Shown: positions 7,900-16,819, numbered from the stretch's first letter. The stretch is DNA of 64,000 bases from Bhargavaea ginsengi (GCF_900109165.1 NZ_FNZF01000001.1:51081-115080); one strand, 5' to 3'. The notes: generated from the letters alone by a model not told the origin. Numbers and translations: made by a program.

Positions 7900-8257
7900 C
7901 ATCCGTCCCCTCCTCCATTGCAGCCATCATCGTCTTGAGCAGATACTCCGCCGATTGGATCGAATCATAAAAGCGCTTCTTGCCGGTTTTCGGATAAAAC
8001 GATTGGACGACGAATTGAGTCATCATATCCGCCGCATTCTCGATCTGTGCCTCGCGAACATGCTTCGGTCGCTCTTTCCTGATCCACTCACTTGACATTT
8101 CCTTCCATTCATTGATCAGCTGATGGACACGGTCTGCATACGGCTTTACTTCGCCAAAAAAGTCCGGTTCCCGTTCTTCCTCCCTCATGCGGGCATGACG
8201 TGGCCGGCATTTGCCGCATTCGTCAAGCAGCTCTGATGTCATTTCAAAAAGTTTCAT
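7889..8257 (-). CDS. yppE: YppE family protein (DUF1798)
   Basis: 122 residues, soluble, mostly helical and acidic. The core (EPDFFGEVKPYADRVHQLINE at residues 30-50, split here across the family's conserved FxxEVKPxAD motif) and the C-terminal KRFYDSIQSAEYLLKT are typical of DUF1798. Biochemical role unknown. It is the first gene of the yppE-mrfA-mrfB unit and is divergent from recU, as in B. subtilis. AAAGGA lies upstream of the ATG at a longish distance, so a start at the internal Met6 cannot be excluded. Confidence 0.85.
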   Translation of the reverse strand: MKLFEMTSELLDECGKCRPRHARMREEEREPDFFGEVKPYADRVHQLINEWKEMSSEWIRKERPKHVREAQIENAADMMTQFVVQSFYPKTGKKRFYDSIQSAEYLLKTMMAAMEEGTDDAQ

Positions 8258-8294
8258 ATATAAAGTCGTCCTTTTTAGTTGGTTTTCTTCATCC

Positions 8295-8311
8295 TACCAA
8301 ATATGATGGTA
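8295..8311. promoter_or_regulatory. Dyad in the yppE-recU divergent region
   Basis: TACCA, 7 bases, TGGTA: a 17-bp dyad about 40 bases upstream of the yppE start, where a -35/-10 would be expected. Operator role is a guess. Confidence 0.3.
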
Positions 8312-8394
8312 AGTGACCACCAAGAGGGGAACAGACATTCCTCGAATCGGATTTGTAAAAAACATCCACCTGTGTTTCCGCAACCCCGGACTGT

Positions 8395-8423
8395 CTTAGG
8401 ACGTCCTATGCGTGTGGTATGAT
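8395..8423 (+). promoter_or_regulatory. Promoter of recU-ponA with an overlapping 12-bp palindrome
   Basis: The -10 TATGAT (8418-8423) is preceded at 16-17 bases by a poor -35 (TTAGGA). The perfect palindrome TAGGACGTCCTA (8397-8408) covers the -35, which would suit a repressor or activator site. Confidence 0.5.
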
Positions 8424-8446
8424 GGGTGAAATGCGAGGTGAGGAAA

Positions 8447-9052
8447 ATGGCGATCCGCTATCCGGGGGGAAAGAAGTATACCCCGGCCGATAAGCCCGTG
8501 ATAAAGTCTGCGAAAAAAGACTACTCTTTCAGTAACAGGGGTAAGACATTGGAGGATGAATTGGACGAGTCCAATGCCTACTATCTCGCAAACGGCATCG
8601 CGGTCATCCACAAGAAACCCGTACCTGTTCAGATCGTAAAGGTCGACTATCCGTCAAGAAGTGCCGCAGTCATTCGCGAAGCCTACTTCAAAACACCGTC
8701 GACGACCGACTACAACGGGATCTACCACGGCCATCATATTGATTTTGACGCGAAGGAGACCCGAATCAGCTCTTCTTTTCCGCTGAAAAACATCCACGAA
8801 CACCAGATCAGGCATATGCGCAGCGTGACAGATCAAGGAGGCACCGCTTTCCTGATCGTCAAGTTCACAGAAACTGAACGTTATTTTATCGTACCGTTCG
8901 ATCTGGTCGACCGTGCATGGAAGCGGATGGAAGACGGAGGCCGGAAATCGATTCCGGTCACCGAACTGGAGGAAGAGGCTGTCGAGTTCCATGCCGGATT
9001 CCGGCCGAGACTCGACTACCTGGGAGCCATCGCGAAATTAGGCATTTCTTAA
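8447..9052 (+). CDS. recU: Holliday junction resolvase RecU
   Basis: 201 residues, full length. Catalytic core of the PD-(D/E)XK fold is visible: TDYNGIYHGHHIDFDAKET near residue 88-106 (Asp, Glu and Lys) and HEHQIRHM just after. The N-terminal MAIRYPGGKKY and SFSNRG are family signatures. RecU cleaves four-way junctions in recombination repair and modulates RecA. The start is the ATG at 8447 because GAGGTGAGG sits 4 bases upstream; a GTG at 8426 has no ribosome site. The gene lies 24 bases before ponA, as in most Firmicutes, and probably shares its promoter. Confidence 0.96.
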   Translation: MAIRYPGGKKYTPADKPVIKSAKKDYSFSNRGKTLEDELDESNAYYLANGIAVIHKKPVPVQIVKVDYPSRSAAVIREAYFKTPSTTDYNGIYHGHHIDFDAKETRISSSFPLKNIHEHQIRHMRSVTDQGGTAFLIVKFTETERYFIVPFDLVDRAWKRMEDGGRKSIPVTELEEEAVEFHAGFRPRLDYLGAIAKLGIS

Positions 9053-9076
9053 CGCAACAGAAAGAGAGGAAAACCT

Positions 9077-11821
9077 ATGAGTGACAATATTCAATCCCGC
9101 TCCCAAAGGCGAAAACAGCAGGAGCAGGCCCGCAAGTCGGACAGGAAAAGCTCCAAAAAACCGGCGGGCAAAAAGAAACGGCCGCTCTGGAAAACGATTC
9201 TGAAGATCGCCGTCCTTCTTGCGGTCATCGGTTTTGTATTCGGAGTAGGACTGTTCACTTTCTACGCGGCGACCGCGCCAGAACTGGATGAGGAATCGCT
9301 GAAGGATCCGCTTTCCTCTGAACTTTATGCAGAAGGCGCATCAGAACCATTCCTTACCTTGGGTGCTGAAAACCGGGAGTACGTGGAATATGAACAGATT
9401 CCGCAAGTGATGGAAGATGCGATCCTCGCGACCGAGGACGTGCGCTTCTATAAGCACCACGGGATGGACTTGTGGCGGCTCGGCGGCGCCGTTCTTGCCA
9501 ACTTCCGGGACGGGTTCGGCGCACAGGGCGCCAGTACGATTTCCCAGCAGGTCGTGAAAAACTCGTTCCTGCAGAACGAGAAAACGCTGAAGCGGAAAGC
9601 CCAGGAAGCCTGGCTCGCCTTCCAACTGGAGCGGAAATACGAAAAAGAAGAAATCTTCGAGATGTACTTTAACAAAATCCTTATGACCGACAATATTTAT
9701 GGCTTCGGTACCGCAGCGGAACAGTTTTACGGAAAGAATCCTGAAGAACTCCTGCTGCATGAGGCGGCCCTCCTCGCAGGGATGCCGCAGAGTCCGAACC
9801 GTTATAATCCTTACCGCCATCCCGAGCGCGCCGAAAAACGCCGGAATATCGTCCTCGGTCTCATGGTCCAACACGGCAAGATCGCCCAGGAAGAGGCGGA
9901 TGCGGCAAAGGCGGTGCCGGTCACCGAAGGGCTGATTCCACTCGAACAACGAAAGCCTCATGGCAAAAATAAATATTCAGCATTTGTCGACCTGATTGAA
10001 GATGAACTGGAAAAACATGATCTCTCGATCGCGGATGGCCTGAAGATTTATACGACACTTGATCCTGCAGCACAGGAAAAAGTCGAACAGACCATTGACC
10101 GTGAAAATATGCCGACCGAAAAACTGCTGGCCGGGGTCGCGGTCGTTGATACGAAAACCGGCGCTGTCCGTGCAATGGGCGGAAGCCCTGATTATGTACC
10201 GACCGGTTCGCACTACGGCATTATGAACCAGAAAAAGCAGGACCTCGGCTCTACAGTCAAGCCGTTTCTCGTTTATGGTCCGGCCATTGAATACATGGAC
10301 TGGTCCACCGGCCAAACGGTTAATGATGAAGAACGGACTTATAAAGGCAGCGACCAGGTGATCCGAAACGCGACTGGCCGCTATCTAGGTAAAATGACAA
10401 TGCGCAAGGCGCTCTATATGTCACAGAACGTCCCTGCCGTTTCCACATTTGAAGAAGTCGGCGGCGAAAAAGCGGCTGATTTTGCAAGGGGACTCGGCAT
10501 CGACGTAAAAGAACCCCACTCCTCCACCGCGCTTGGCGGCGGAGTCGGTTCCTCTCCGCTCGAGCTGGCCGGTGCTTATGCAGCATTCGGCAACGGCGGA
10601 ATGTACACTGAACCATACATGATCAATAAAGTCGTGCTTCGGGACGGAAAAACAGAGCGCGACCTACGGCCGAAACCGGTCAGCGCCATGAAGGATTCCA
10701 CGGCATATATGATCACCGATGTACTTCGTGAAGTCGTGAAAAACCCACAGGGAACTGCTTATCAATATGTGAAGTCTCATGGACTGGACGTAGCGGGCAA
10801 AACCGGAACGACGAACTATGATGCAAAAACCTATCAGGAAAAGTACAGCCAACATCGGATGGCTGTTCCTGACAGCTGGTTTGTCGGCTATACGCCTGAA
10901 TACTCCATAGCAGTCTGGTCAGGACATGCAAACCGGGAACCGATGACCGAATGGAAAGAGCGCTCCTTCCCTCAAGTGGCATTCTCTGAAATCCTTGGAG
11001 ATCTCGCCCAGCGCGGTGAACATACTTCCTTCAAGAAACCGAAATCCGTCGTCGAAGCGACGATCGAGATCGGCTCAGACCCGCTCCGCCTTGCGAGCGA
11101 CTGGACACCGTCAAACCGGAAGAGCACAGAGCTGTTCGTCCGCGGAACGGTGCCGGAGCGTGTGTCCAAGACGTATGAACCTGAGGAAGATGAGGAAACA
11201 ACAGACACCCTACCGGCCCCTACTGGCCTGAGTGCGGATTATGATGAGGCACAGAATCTCGTGCGGCTCAGCTGGAACCACGAAGGCGGTGATGGAGTCG
11301 AGTTCGCTGTCACTTACAGTGTCGATGGCGGCGGCGCCCAGAACCTGACGACAACGACCGATATGGCCGCAGCGGCCACCGGCGTCGAACCGGGCAGAAC
11401 CTATACCTTCTCGGTCGTTGCAAGATCAGGAGATGCCACAAGTCCGCCTGCAACGGTCTCACTCCAGATCGGCGGTGCGCCTGAGGAGGAACAGCCGGAA
11501 GAACCTGATGAAAATGAACAGGAGCCGGAAGAGAACGAACAGGAACCTGATGAAAATGAACAGGAGCCGGATGAAAACGAACAGGGAGAAGGCGGCAACG
11601 CCGGAAATCCAGGAAACCAAAATCCTGGCAACCAGAACCCCGGTCAAGGCCCGGGCGGCGGATCCGGCAACCAAGGCAATCCGAACAATGGCCAGGGAGG
11701 TCAAGGCAACCAGGGTGGCGGCCAGGGACAGACTCCTGGCGGCGGCCAAGGCGGCCAGACCGAACCCGGCAGTGGTGATGGTAACGGAGACGGCGATACC
11801 GGCGGAACCGGAAGTCCATAA
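9077..11821 (+). CDS. ponA: Class A penicillin-binding protein 1 (PBP1)
   Basis: 914 residues, bifunctional peptidoglycan glycosyltransferase and transpeptidase. A basic cytoplasmic N-terminus rich in Lys/Arg (docking site for GpsB) precedes one membrane segment at about residues 36-62. The GT51 domain has the catalytic EDVRFYKHHG (Glu120) and GASTISQQ. The transpeptidase domain has STVK with Ser392, SQN at 449-451 and KTGTT at 575-579. A fibronectin III-like module follows near residues 715-795. The tail from about residue 800 is low complexity: acidic EPDENEQ repeats, then Gly/Asn/Gln-rich sequence. The tail is longer and more repetitive than in many homologs and is expected to lie outside the membrane in the cell wall. 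Ends in a strong terminator. Confidence 0.97.
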   Translation: MSDNIQSRSQRRKQQEQARKSDRKSSKKPAGKKKRPLWKTILKIAVLLAVIGFVFGVGLFTFYAATAPELDEESLKDPLSSELYAEGASEPFLTLGAENREYVEYEQIPQVMEDAILATEDVRFYKHHGMDLWRLGGAVLANFRDGFGAQGASTISQQVVKNSFLQNEKTLKRKAQEAWLAFQLERKYEKEEIFEMYFNKILMTDNIYGFGTAAEQFYGKNPEELLLHEAALLAGMPQSPNRYNPYRHPERAEKRRNIVLGLMVQHGKIAQEEADAAKAVPVTEGLIPLEQRKPHGKNKYSAFVDLIEDELEKHDLSIADGLKIYTTLDPAAQEKVEQTIDRENMPTEKLLAGVAVVDTKTGAVRAMGGSPDYVPTGSHYGIMNQKKQDLGSTVKPFLVYGPAIEYMDWSTGQTVNDEERTYKGSDQVIRNATGRYLGKMTMRKALYMSQNVPAVSTFEEVGGEKAADFARGLGIDVKEPHSSTALGGGVGSSPLELAGAYAAFGNGGMYTEPYMINKVVLRDGKTERDLRPKPVSAMKDSTAYMITDVLREVVKNPQGTAYQYVKSHGLDVAGKTGTTNYDAKTYQEKYSQHRMAVPDSWFVGYTPEYSIAVWSGHANREPMTEWKERSFPQVAFSEILGDLAQRGEHTSFKKPKSVVEATIEIGSDPLRLASDWTPSNRKSTELFVRGTVPERVSKTYEPEEDEETTDTLPAPTGLSADYDEAQNLVRLSWNHEGGDGVEFAVTYSVDGGGAQNLTTTTDMAAAATGVEPGRTYTFSVVARSGDATSPPATVSLQIGGAPEEEQPEEPDENEQEPEENEQEPDENEQEPDENEQGEGGNAGNPGNQNPGNQNPGQGPGGGSGNQGNPNNGQGGQGNQGGGQGQTPGGGQGGQTEPGSGDGNGDGDTGGTGSP

Positions 11822-11825
11822 TTAG

Positions 11826-11862
11826 AAAACGTCCATGCGGAATGACCGCATGGACGTTTTTT
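11826..11862 (+). terminator. Intrinsic terminator of recU-ponA
   Basis: Stem AACGTCCATGCGG / CCGCATGGACGTT with a 5-base loop, then six T. Confidence 0.92.
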
Positions 11863-11887
11863 GTCTGCCGTTTAGTGGAGGAGTGCC

Positions 11888-12058
11888 TTTTTTCATACGC
11901 GAACTTTTGGATTCGTACGCAAACCTGGGAGACGCTCCTTTTTTCGTACGCGAACTTTTTGGTTTCGTACGCAAACCTGGAACACGTGCTTTTTTCGTAC
12001 GCGAACTCTCCGGATTCATACGCAAACCGTGGAGATGCTCCTTTTTTCGTACGCGAAC
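11888..12058. repeat. Tandem ~52-bp repeat array 2 (CRTACGCRAAC half-sites)
   Basis: Same family as the array at 1913. Half-sites start at 11894, 11914, 11945, 11966, 11996, 12017 and 12048: spacing 20, 31, 21, 30, 21, 31. Three and a half units. The array lies between the ponA terminator and the nth terminator in a convergent gap, so it is probably outside either transcript. Linkers (TGGGAGACGCTCCTTTTTT-like) match those of array 1. Confidence 0.9.
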
Positions 12059-12091
12059 CCGAAACGCCATGTACAAATCCTCACCGAATCC

Positions 12092-12132
12092 AAAAAACCG
12101 GAATGGCCTTTTTATCGGCAATTCCGGTTTTC
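12092..12132 (-). terminator. Intrinsic terminator of nth
   Basis: Stem AAACCGGAATTGCC / GGCCATTCCGGTTT on the minus strand (one mismatch), followed by TTT. The flanking A and T runs could make it work in both directions. Confidence 0.8.
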
Positions 12133-12137
12133 TACGT

Positions 12138-12806
12138 TTATTCCATTTCTTCATCTTTTTTGTTGAGCCCCATGCGCTTGCGTCCTTCTCTGCACATGTT
12201 GAGGATTGGGCAGATGCCGCATTCCGGTGTTTTCGCTTTGCAGAAATAGCGGCCGAAGAATATAAGCTGATGGTGGGTCTGGGACCACTCTTCTTCCGGT
12301 GTCCACCGCATCAGTTTCTGTTCCACTTCCATCGGGCTGTCTTTCCAGCGGTTGATTCCGAGGCGCTTGGAGACCCGTTCCACATGGGTATCGACGGCAA
12401 AGGCGGGCACGCCGTAAGCGACGGAGACGACGACGTTCGCAGTCTTGCGGCCGACACCGGGAAGCGTCGTCAGTGTATCCCGGTCGTCAGGGACGATGCC
12501 CCCATACTTTTCAAGAAGGATTTCACTCATCGCCCGAATGTTTTTTGCTTTGTTGCGGAAGAGGCCGATCGACCGGATGTCGTTCTGGACCTCCTCGAGC
12601 GGAACTGCAAGATAATCTTCAGGCCGCTTGTACTTCTTGAAGAGATCTTTTGTCACCCGGTTGACCAGCGCATCGGTGCACTGGGCAGACAGCATCGTCG
12701 CGACCAGCAGCTCGAACGGATTGTCGTGTACGAGCTCACAGTGCGCGTCAGGATACATATCCGCTATTTCATCGCGGCATACCTTCCATTGTGCTTTCGT
12801 CAGCAT
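12138..12806 (-). CDS. nth: Endonuclease III
   Basis: 222 residues. DNA glycosylase/AP lyase that removes oxidised pyrimidines. The helix-hairpin-helix LPGVGRKTANVV near residue 115 contains the catalytic Lys, and VDTHVERV near residue 138 the catalytic Asp. The 4Fe-4S loop CKAKTPECGICPILNMC has the exact C-x6-C-x2-C-x5-C spacing. AAAGGA precedes the ATG. It follows dnaD but a strong hairpin lies between them. ypoC, which sits next to nth in B. subtilis, is absent. Confidence 0.97.
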   Translation of the reverse strand: MLTKAQWKVCRDEIADMYPDAHCELVHDNPFELLVATMLSAQCTDALVNRVTKDLFKKYKRPEDYLAVPLEEVQNDIRSIGLFRNKAKNIRAMSEILLEKYGGIVPDDRDTLTTLPGVGRKTANVVVSVAYGVPAFAVDTHVERVSKRLGINRWKDSPMEVEQKLMRWTPEEEWSQTHHQLIFFGRYFCKAKTPECGICPILNMCREGRKRMGLNKKDEEME

Positions 12807-12824
12807 GTCCTGGTCCTTTCTGAA

Positions 12825-12860
12825 ACGGCCGGCTCCCTTTGAGAAGCGGGAGCCGGCCGT
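12825..12860 (-). terminator. Strong hairpin between dnaD and nth
   Basis: Perfect 13-bp stem ACGGCCGGCTCCC / GGGAGCCGGCCGT (12825-12837 with 12848-12860). On the minus strand only TTTC follows, so it may be a leaky terminator or an RNA-processing barrier that lowers nth expression. Confidence 0.6.
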
Positions 12861-12878
12861 CCGGTTGTTGTCCGCCCT

Positions 12879-13589
12879 TCAGTCCCGTTCTTCCAGCCAG
12901 TTGTAGAACGGGACTTTCCGTTTGGTTTCGTTTCCGGCCGCATGGCGCGAAGGCTGGGACTGGCCGCGGAAGTTCCGTGCCTCCCCCTCCGCTTCTTCGA
13001 CGGTCCGGATATTTTTCTTTTTCCATTCAAACAGTATCCGATCGATGTAGCGGAGGCTTACCTTCCGGGCAATCACTGCTTCCCGCAGTGCCGCCTTGAT
13101 CAGGTCGGCGGAATGGCCGTCCTGGTCAAACCACATCGAGATCGTCTCACATTCCATTGGAGAAAGTAGGCGTCCGAACTCTTGCTCGAACATCGCGAAA
13201 ATCTCGCCTTCTTCCGCCTGCCGGTTTTCTTCCTCTTTGCCGGAGCAGCCGAGGACCTGAACATCGACAAGCCGTGTCCACAAGGGCTGAAGGGAATAGT
13301 TTTCATTCAGCAATCCCTTGTCGTCCATCGTCCGTTCGATTGTCAGCAAGCCGGACTGCATGAGGCGCTGGAGGCCGTGCCCGATTTCTTCTTCCGAAAG
13401 GGACATCCGCACCGCCAAATCGGACGGTCCGGGCAAGCCCTGTCCTTCTTCTGCAAATGACATCAGCTGCAGGACGAGCAAGGCATCCAGGTCACGGATG
13501 CCCACTTGCCTGTAAGAGCTAAAAAAGAGCTGGGAAATGGAGACATTCCCCTGCTCAATCCAGATGCGGAGCCGATCCTGACTGTTCAC
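12879..13589 (-). CDS. dnaD: DNA replication initiation protein DnaD
   Basis: 236 residues, close to the 232 of B. subtilis. An N-terminal winged-helix oligomerisation domain (DLAVRMSLSEEEIGHGLQRL) is joined to the C-terminal DNA-binding domain with YIDRILFEWKKKNIRTVEEA near residue 175-195. The end VPFYNWLEE is a family signature. DnaD works with DnaB and DnaI to load the replicative helicase at oriC and in PriA restart. GTG at 13589 is chosen because AAGGAGG lies 8 bases before it; a longer frame from 13616 overlaps the asnS stop as ATGA but has no ribosome site. Confidence 0.92.
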   Translation of the reverse strand: MNSQDRLRIWIEQGNVSISQLFFSSYRQVGIRDLDALLVLQLMSFAEEGQGLPGPSDLAVRMSLSEEEIGHGLQRLMQSGLLTIERTMDDKGLLNENYSLQPLWTRLVDVQVLGCSGKEEENRQAEEGEIFAMFEQEFGRLLSPMECETISMWFDQDGHSADLIKAALREAVIARKVSLRYIDRILFEWKKKNIRTVEEAEGEARNFRGQSQPSRHAAGNETKRKVPFYNWLEERD

Positions 13590-13612
13590 CGAATCAACCT
13601 CCTTCATCTTTC

Positions 13613-14908
13613 TCATGGGTAGAGCCTGTTCAACAGACGCGGGAACGGAATCGCTTCGCGCACGTGTTCCGCACCGGAAATCCAGGCGACCGTACGTTCA
13701 AGGCCGAGACCGAAGCCGGAGTGCGGCACTGAGCCCTGCTTGCGGAGTTCGAGGTACCATGCATAGGCTTCAGGGTCGAGCTGATGCTCTTCAATCCGCT
13801 GCTTCAGAAGTTCATGGTCATGGATCCGCTCGGAACCTCCAATGATTTCACCGTAGCCTTCAGGCGCGATCAGGTCCGCGCAGAGAACGACATCGTCGCG
13901 GTCCGGATGCGGCTGCATGTAGAACGGTTTGATCGCCGTCGGGTAGTTGACGATGAATACAGGCTTGTCGTAGTGTTCTGCGATGGCCGTTTCATGTGGC
14001 GCGCCAAAGTCGTCGCCCCATTTGATATCGTCAAAGCCTTTTTCATGAAGAAATTCGATGGCGTCATCGTAGGAAATGCGCGGGAACGGTGCTTGTACAT
14101 TCTCGAGTTTTGATGTGTCGCGGCCCAGCACGCCGAGTTCCAGCTCGCAGTTTTCAAGCACGGATTGGACGAGATGGGAGACATACTGTTCTTGGACCTC
14201 GAGGCTCTCTGCGTGTTCCGTGAACGCCATTTCCGGTTCCATCATCCAAAATTCGATCAGGTGCCGGCGGGTCTTGGATTTTTCGGCGCGGAATGTCGGA
14301 CCGAACGAGAATACCTTGCCCAGTGCCATCGCGGCTGCTTCCAGATGAAGCTGGCCGGACTGGGAGAGGAATGCGTCCTCTTCAAAATATTTGGTGTGGA
14401 ACAGTTCCGACGTTCCTTCCGGTGCGGAACCGGTCAGGATCGGCGGATCGATTTTCACGAAGCCGCGGTCATTGAAGAATTCATACGTCGCGCGGATAAT
14501 CTCGTTCCGGATCTTCATGATGGCATGCTGCTTCTTGGAGCGGAGCCAGAAGTGGCGGTTGTCCATTAGGAATTCCGTGCCGTGCTCTTTCGGTGTGATC
14601 GGGTAGTCTTCCGCTTCTCCGATCACTTCGATGCCGGTTACCTGGAGTTCGTAGCCGAACGCGGAACGCTCGTCAGTGACAACAGTTCCCGTAACGTACA
14701 TTGACGTTTCCTGATTCATCGATTTCGCCGTGGCGAAGATTTCTTCCGCCACATCGGCCTTGACGACGACACCCTGCACGAAGCCTGAGCCATCGCGCAG
14801 CTGCAGGAAGGCAATTTTCCCGCTTGAGCGTTTGTTCGCGAGCCAGCATCCGATGCGGACCGTTTCTCCCACATGCTGCGGCATCTCTTTGATCATGATT
14901 TTATCCAT
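13613..14908 (-). CDS. asnS: Asparaginyl-tRNA synthetase
   Basis: 431 residues, class IIb. The OB-fold anticodon-binding domain occupies about residues 14-105 ([20 protein letters not shown]). Class II motif 2 is around [16 protein letters not shown] near residue 210, and motif 3 is [15 protein letters not shown] near residue 398. It charges tRNA-Asn. GGAGGG precedes the ATG. It sits between aspB and dnaD as in B. subtilis, so aspartate/asparagine metabolism genes are clustered. Confidence 0.97.
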   Translation of the reverse strand: MDKIMIKEMPQHVGETVRIGCWLANKRSSGKIAFLQLRDGSGFVQGVVVKADVAEEIFATAKSMNQETSMYVTGTVVTDERSAFGYELQVTGIEVIGEAEDYPITPKEHGTEFLMDNRHFWLRSKKQHAIMKIRNEIIRATYEFFNDRGFVKIDPPILTGSAPEGTSELFHTKYFEEDAFLSQSGQLHLEAAAMALGKVFSFGPTFRAEKSKTRRHLIEFWMMEPEMAFTEHAESLEVQEQYVSHLVQSVLENCELELGVLGRDTSKLENVQAPFPRISYDDAIEFLHEKGFDDIKWGDDFGAPHETAIAEHYDKPVFIVNYPTAIKPFYMQPHPDRDDVVLCADLIAPEGYGEIIGGSERIHDHELLKQRIEEHQLDPEAYAWYLELRKQGSVPHSGFGLGLERTVAWISGAEHVREAIPFPRLLNRLYP

Positions 14909-14932
14909 AAAGTAAACCCTCCGTATTTTCGT

Positions 14933-16126
14933 TCAGTCTTGCCAGCGCGCTTCCACAAATTCACGGATCCGCCGGACGGCTTCCTTGAATTGTGAAAGTT
15001 CGGTCGCGTAGCTGAGCCGGATCGTATCCGGCGCGCCGAATCCACTGCCCGGAATAACTGCGACTTTCGCTTCTTCCAGCAATGCTTGGGCAAAGGCGTC
15101 GGTGTCTCCGAATCCTGTTTTGCGCACTGCCTCCGAAACATCCGGAAGCAGGTAGAACGCGCCCTGTGGCTTCAATACCTTGAATCCCGGGATATCTGAA
15201 AGAATCGGATAAACGGCTTCTAGCCGCTCTCCAAAATCTTTCCGCATTTTCTCGACCGCATCCCACGAGCCGTCATAGGCCTCGATCGCCGCATACTGCG
15301 ACGTCGTGACCGGGTTTGAAGTGGAGTGGCTCGCGAGGTCCGTCATCGCCTTGATGACCGCTTCGTCGCCGCACGCGTAGCCGATTCGCCAGCCGGTCAT
15401 CGAGTGGGATTTCGAGACGCCGTTGATCACGATCGTCCGCTCTTTCGCGTCTTCCGAAAGCGTTGCGATGGATACGTGCCCGGCATCTCCATAAATCAGC
15501 TTTTCATATATCTCATCAGAGATGATCCAGATGTCCGCTTCCCTGCACACTTCCAGGATGGCGCGCAGCTCGTCCTCCGTATAGATCATGCCCGAAGGGT
15601 TGCTCGGTGAATTCAGGATGAACGCTTTCGTCTTTTCTGATACGGCTTCTTTCAGCTGCTCCGCCGTAATTTTAAATCCGGAATCAACCGATCCCTCAAC
15701 ATGAACAGGCACACCGCCCGCGAGCTTGACCTGTTCCGGGTAGCTGACCCAATAAGGAATAGGAATGATAACTTCGTCACCCGGGTCAAGAATGACCTGG
15801 AAAAGCGTATAGAGGACATGCTTCGCCCCGATGCCGACCATCACTTCGGATGGCTTGTATGTAAGTCCGTGGTCCCGTGACATTTTCCGGATAATCGAAT
15901 CCTTCAGCTCCGGAAGGCCGCCAGCCGGCGTGTATTTCGTCTTGCCTTCCTTCATCGAGGCATAGGCTGCTTCAATGATATGATCCGGTGTATTGTAATC
16001 CGGCTCCCCGGCACCGAGTCCGATGACATCGATGCCCTCTTTTTTCATCTGCTTCGCCTTTGCCGTGATTGCGAGCGTTGTCGATGGCGTAAGCGTTTCT
16101 GTACGTTTTGCGAGTCTGCGCTCCAT
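14933..16126 (-). CDS. aspB: Aspartate aminotransferase
   Basis: 397 residues, fold-type I PLP enzyme of the aspartate/tyrosine aminotransferase subgroup. The PLP-binding lysine is in NGVSKSHSMTGWRIGY near residue 235; NSPSNPSGMIY near 175 is the conserved cofactor region and the C-terminal IRLSYATE contains the substrate-binding Arg. It interconverts aspartate with oxaloacetate and glutamate. AAGGGG precedes the ATG. It is 24 bases upstream of asnS and probably cotranscribed with ypmA, ypmB and asnS. Confidence 0.95.
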   Translation of the reverse strand: MERRLAKRTETLTPSTTLAITAKAKQMKKEGIDVIGLGAGEPDYNTPDHIIEAAYASMKEGKTKYTPAGGLPELKDSIIRKMSRDHGLTYKPSEVMVGIGAKHVLYTLFQVILDPGDEVIIPIPYWVSYPEQVKLAGGVPVHVEGSVDSGFKITAEQLKEAVSEKTKAFILNSPSNPSGMIYTEDELRAILEVCREADIWIISDEIYEKLIYGDAGHVSIATLSEDAKERTIVINGVSKSHSMTGWRIGYACGDEAVIKAMTDLASHSTSNPVTTSQYAAIEAYDGSWDAVEKMRKDFGERLEAVYPILSDIPGFKVLKPQGAFYLLPDVSEAVRKTGFGDTDAFAQALLEEAKVAVIPGSGFGAPDTIRLSYATELSQFKEAVRRIREFVEARWQD

Positions 16127-16141
16127 GCCGGGAACCCCTTC

Positions 16142-16621
16142 CTATAAGTTCAATATTTTTTTGCGTACTTTGCCATCTCCAAAATTGAGATGAACATAGT
16201 TCAGCTTATCATCCGGCCCGGTAAATGCCACTTCCCAGAACGGCCCGCTTTCATCATTGCCAAGATGCACATGCAGGACTTTGCGGACATCCATGTCCTC
16301 CCGTACAACATCAAGCGCCTGCCTGAAACCGATGCCGTCTTTCAAAAGCACGGAACGCATTTCCCCTTCTGTACCGTCCGGAACAAATACTGCTGCCGGC
16401 TTTCCGTCCTTGTTCTTGCCGAGAACTGTAATCGACGGTTCGGAGCCATTGACCGGGTACGACCTGGAAATTTCCGTTAGATGGCCTTCATCGATGGCAC
16501 GCGTTTCCGCCTTTTCCTCCGCGTTGCCGATCGGCTTCTGAGCGGTGTAAAAGAGAATGACACCGATCAGCGTGATAAATGCGAGCACGAGGATAATGCT
16601 GAACCTTTTCCGGTTTTTCAT
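16142..16621 (-). CDS. ypmB: YpmB-like membrane-anchored protein (DUF5590)
   Basis: About 159 residues. A short basic N-terminus (MKNRKRF) is followed by one membrane segment at residues 8-27 and an extracytoplasmic domain with a PepSY-like pattern (ALDVVREDMDVRKVLHVHLG, GPFWEVAF). Function unknown; PepSY-like domains often inhibit or chaperone cell-wall enzymes. The ATG at 16621 is chosen because GGACGTG lies upstream and the protein then begins with a clean membrane anchor; an extension to 16678 overlaps ypmA. Confidence 0.85.
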   Translation of the reverse strand: MKNRKRFSIILVLAFITLIGVILFYTAQKPIGNAEEKAETRAIDEGHLTEISRSYPVNGSEPSITVLGKNKDGKPAAVFVPDGTEGEMRSVLLKDGIGFRQALDVVREDMDVRKVLHVHLGNDESGPFWEVAFTGPDDKLNYVHLNFGDGKVRKKILNL

Positions 16622-16628
16622 GACGCTG

Positions 16629-16799
16629 TCACGTCCTGTATATCGTGAATACGGCTGTTTCCTGATCATCCGGATCAAGCGCCAGGCCGAACATCAGGTC
16701 ATCTTCCTTTAATGTCCGATTGAGCGCATCAACGATTTTGTACAGATCCGGCTGATGCTTGATTTTGACCGTATTCACGATTTCGATTCTGCTTTCCAT
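16629..16799 (-). CDS. ypmA: YpmA family small protein
   Basis: 56 residues, soluble, matching the size of B. subtilis YpmA. The pattern MESRIEIVNTVKI, DLYKIVDALNRTLKEDDLMF and the end VFTIYRT are recognisable. Function unknown. The ATG at 16799 is preferred over the upstream ATG at 16823 (which overlaps the dinG stop as ATGA) on length and family N-terminus; GAAGGCAGG lies upstream. Ten bases or fewer separate it from ypmB. Confidence 0.85.
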   Translation of the reverse strand: MESRIEIVNTVKIKHQPDLYKIVDALNRTLKEDDLMFGLALDPDDQETAVFTIYRT

Positions 16800-16819
16800 A
16801 TTTGACCTGCCTTCTGTAT

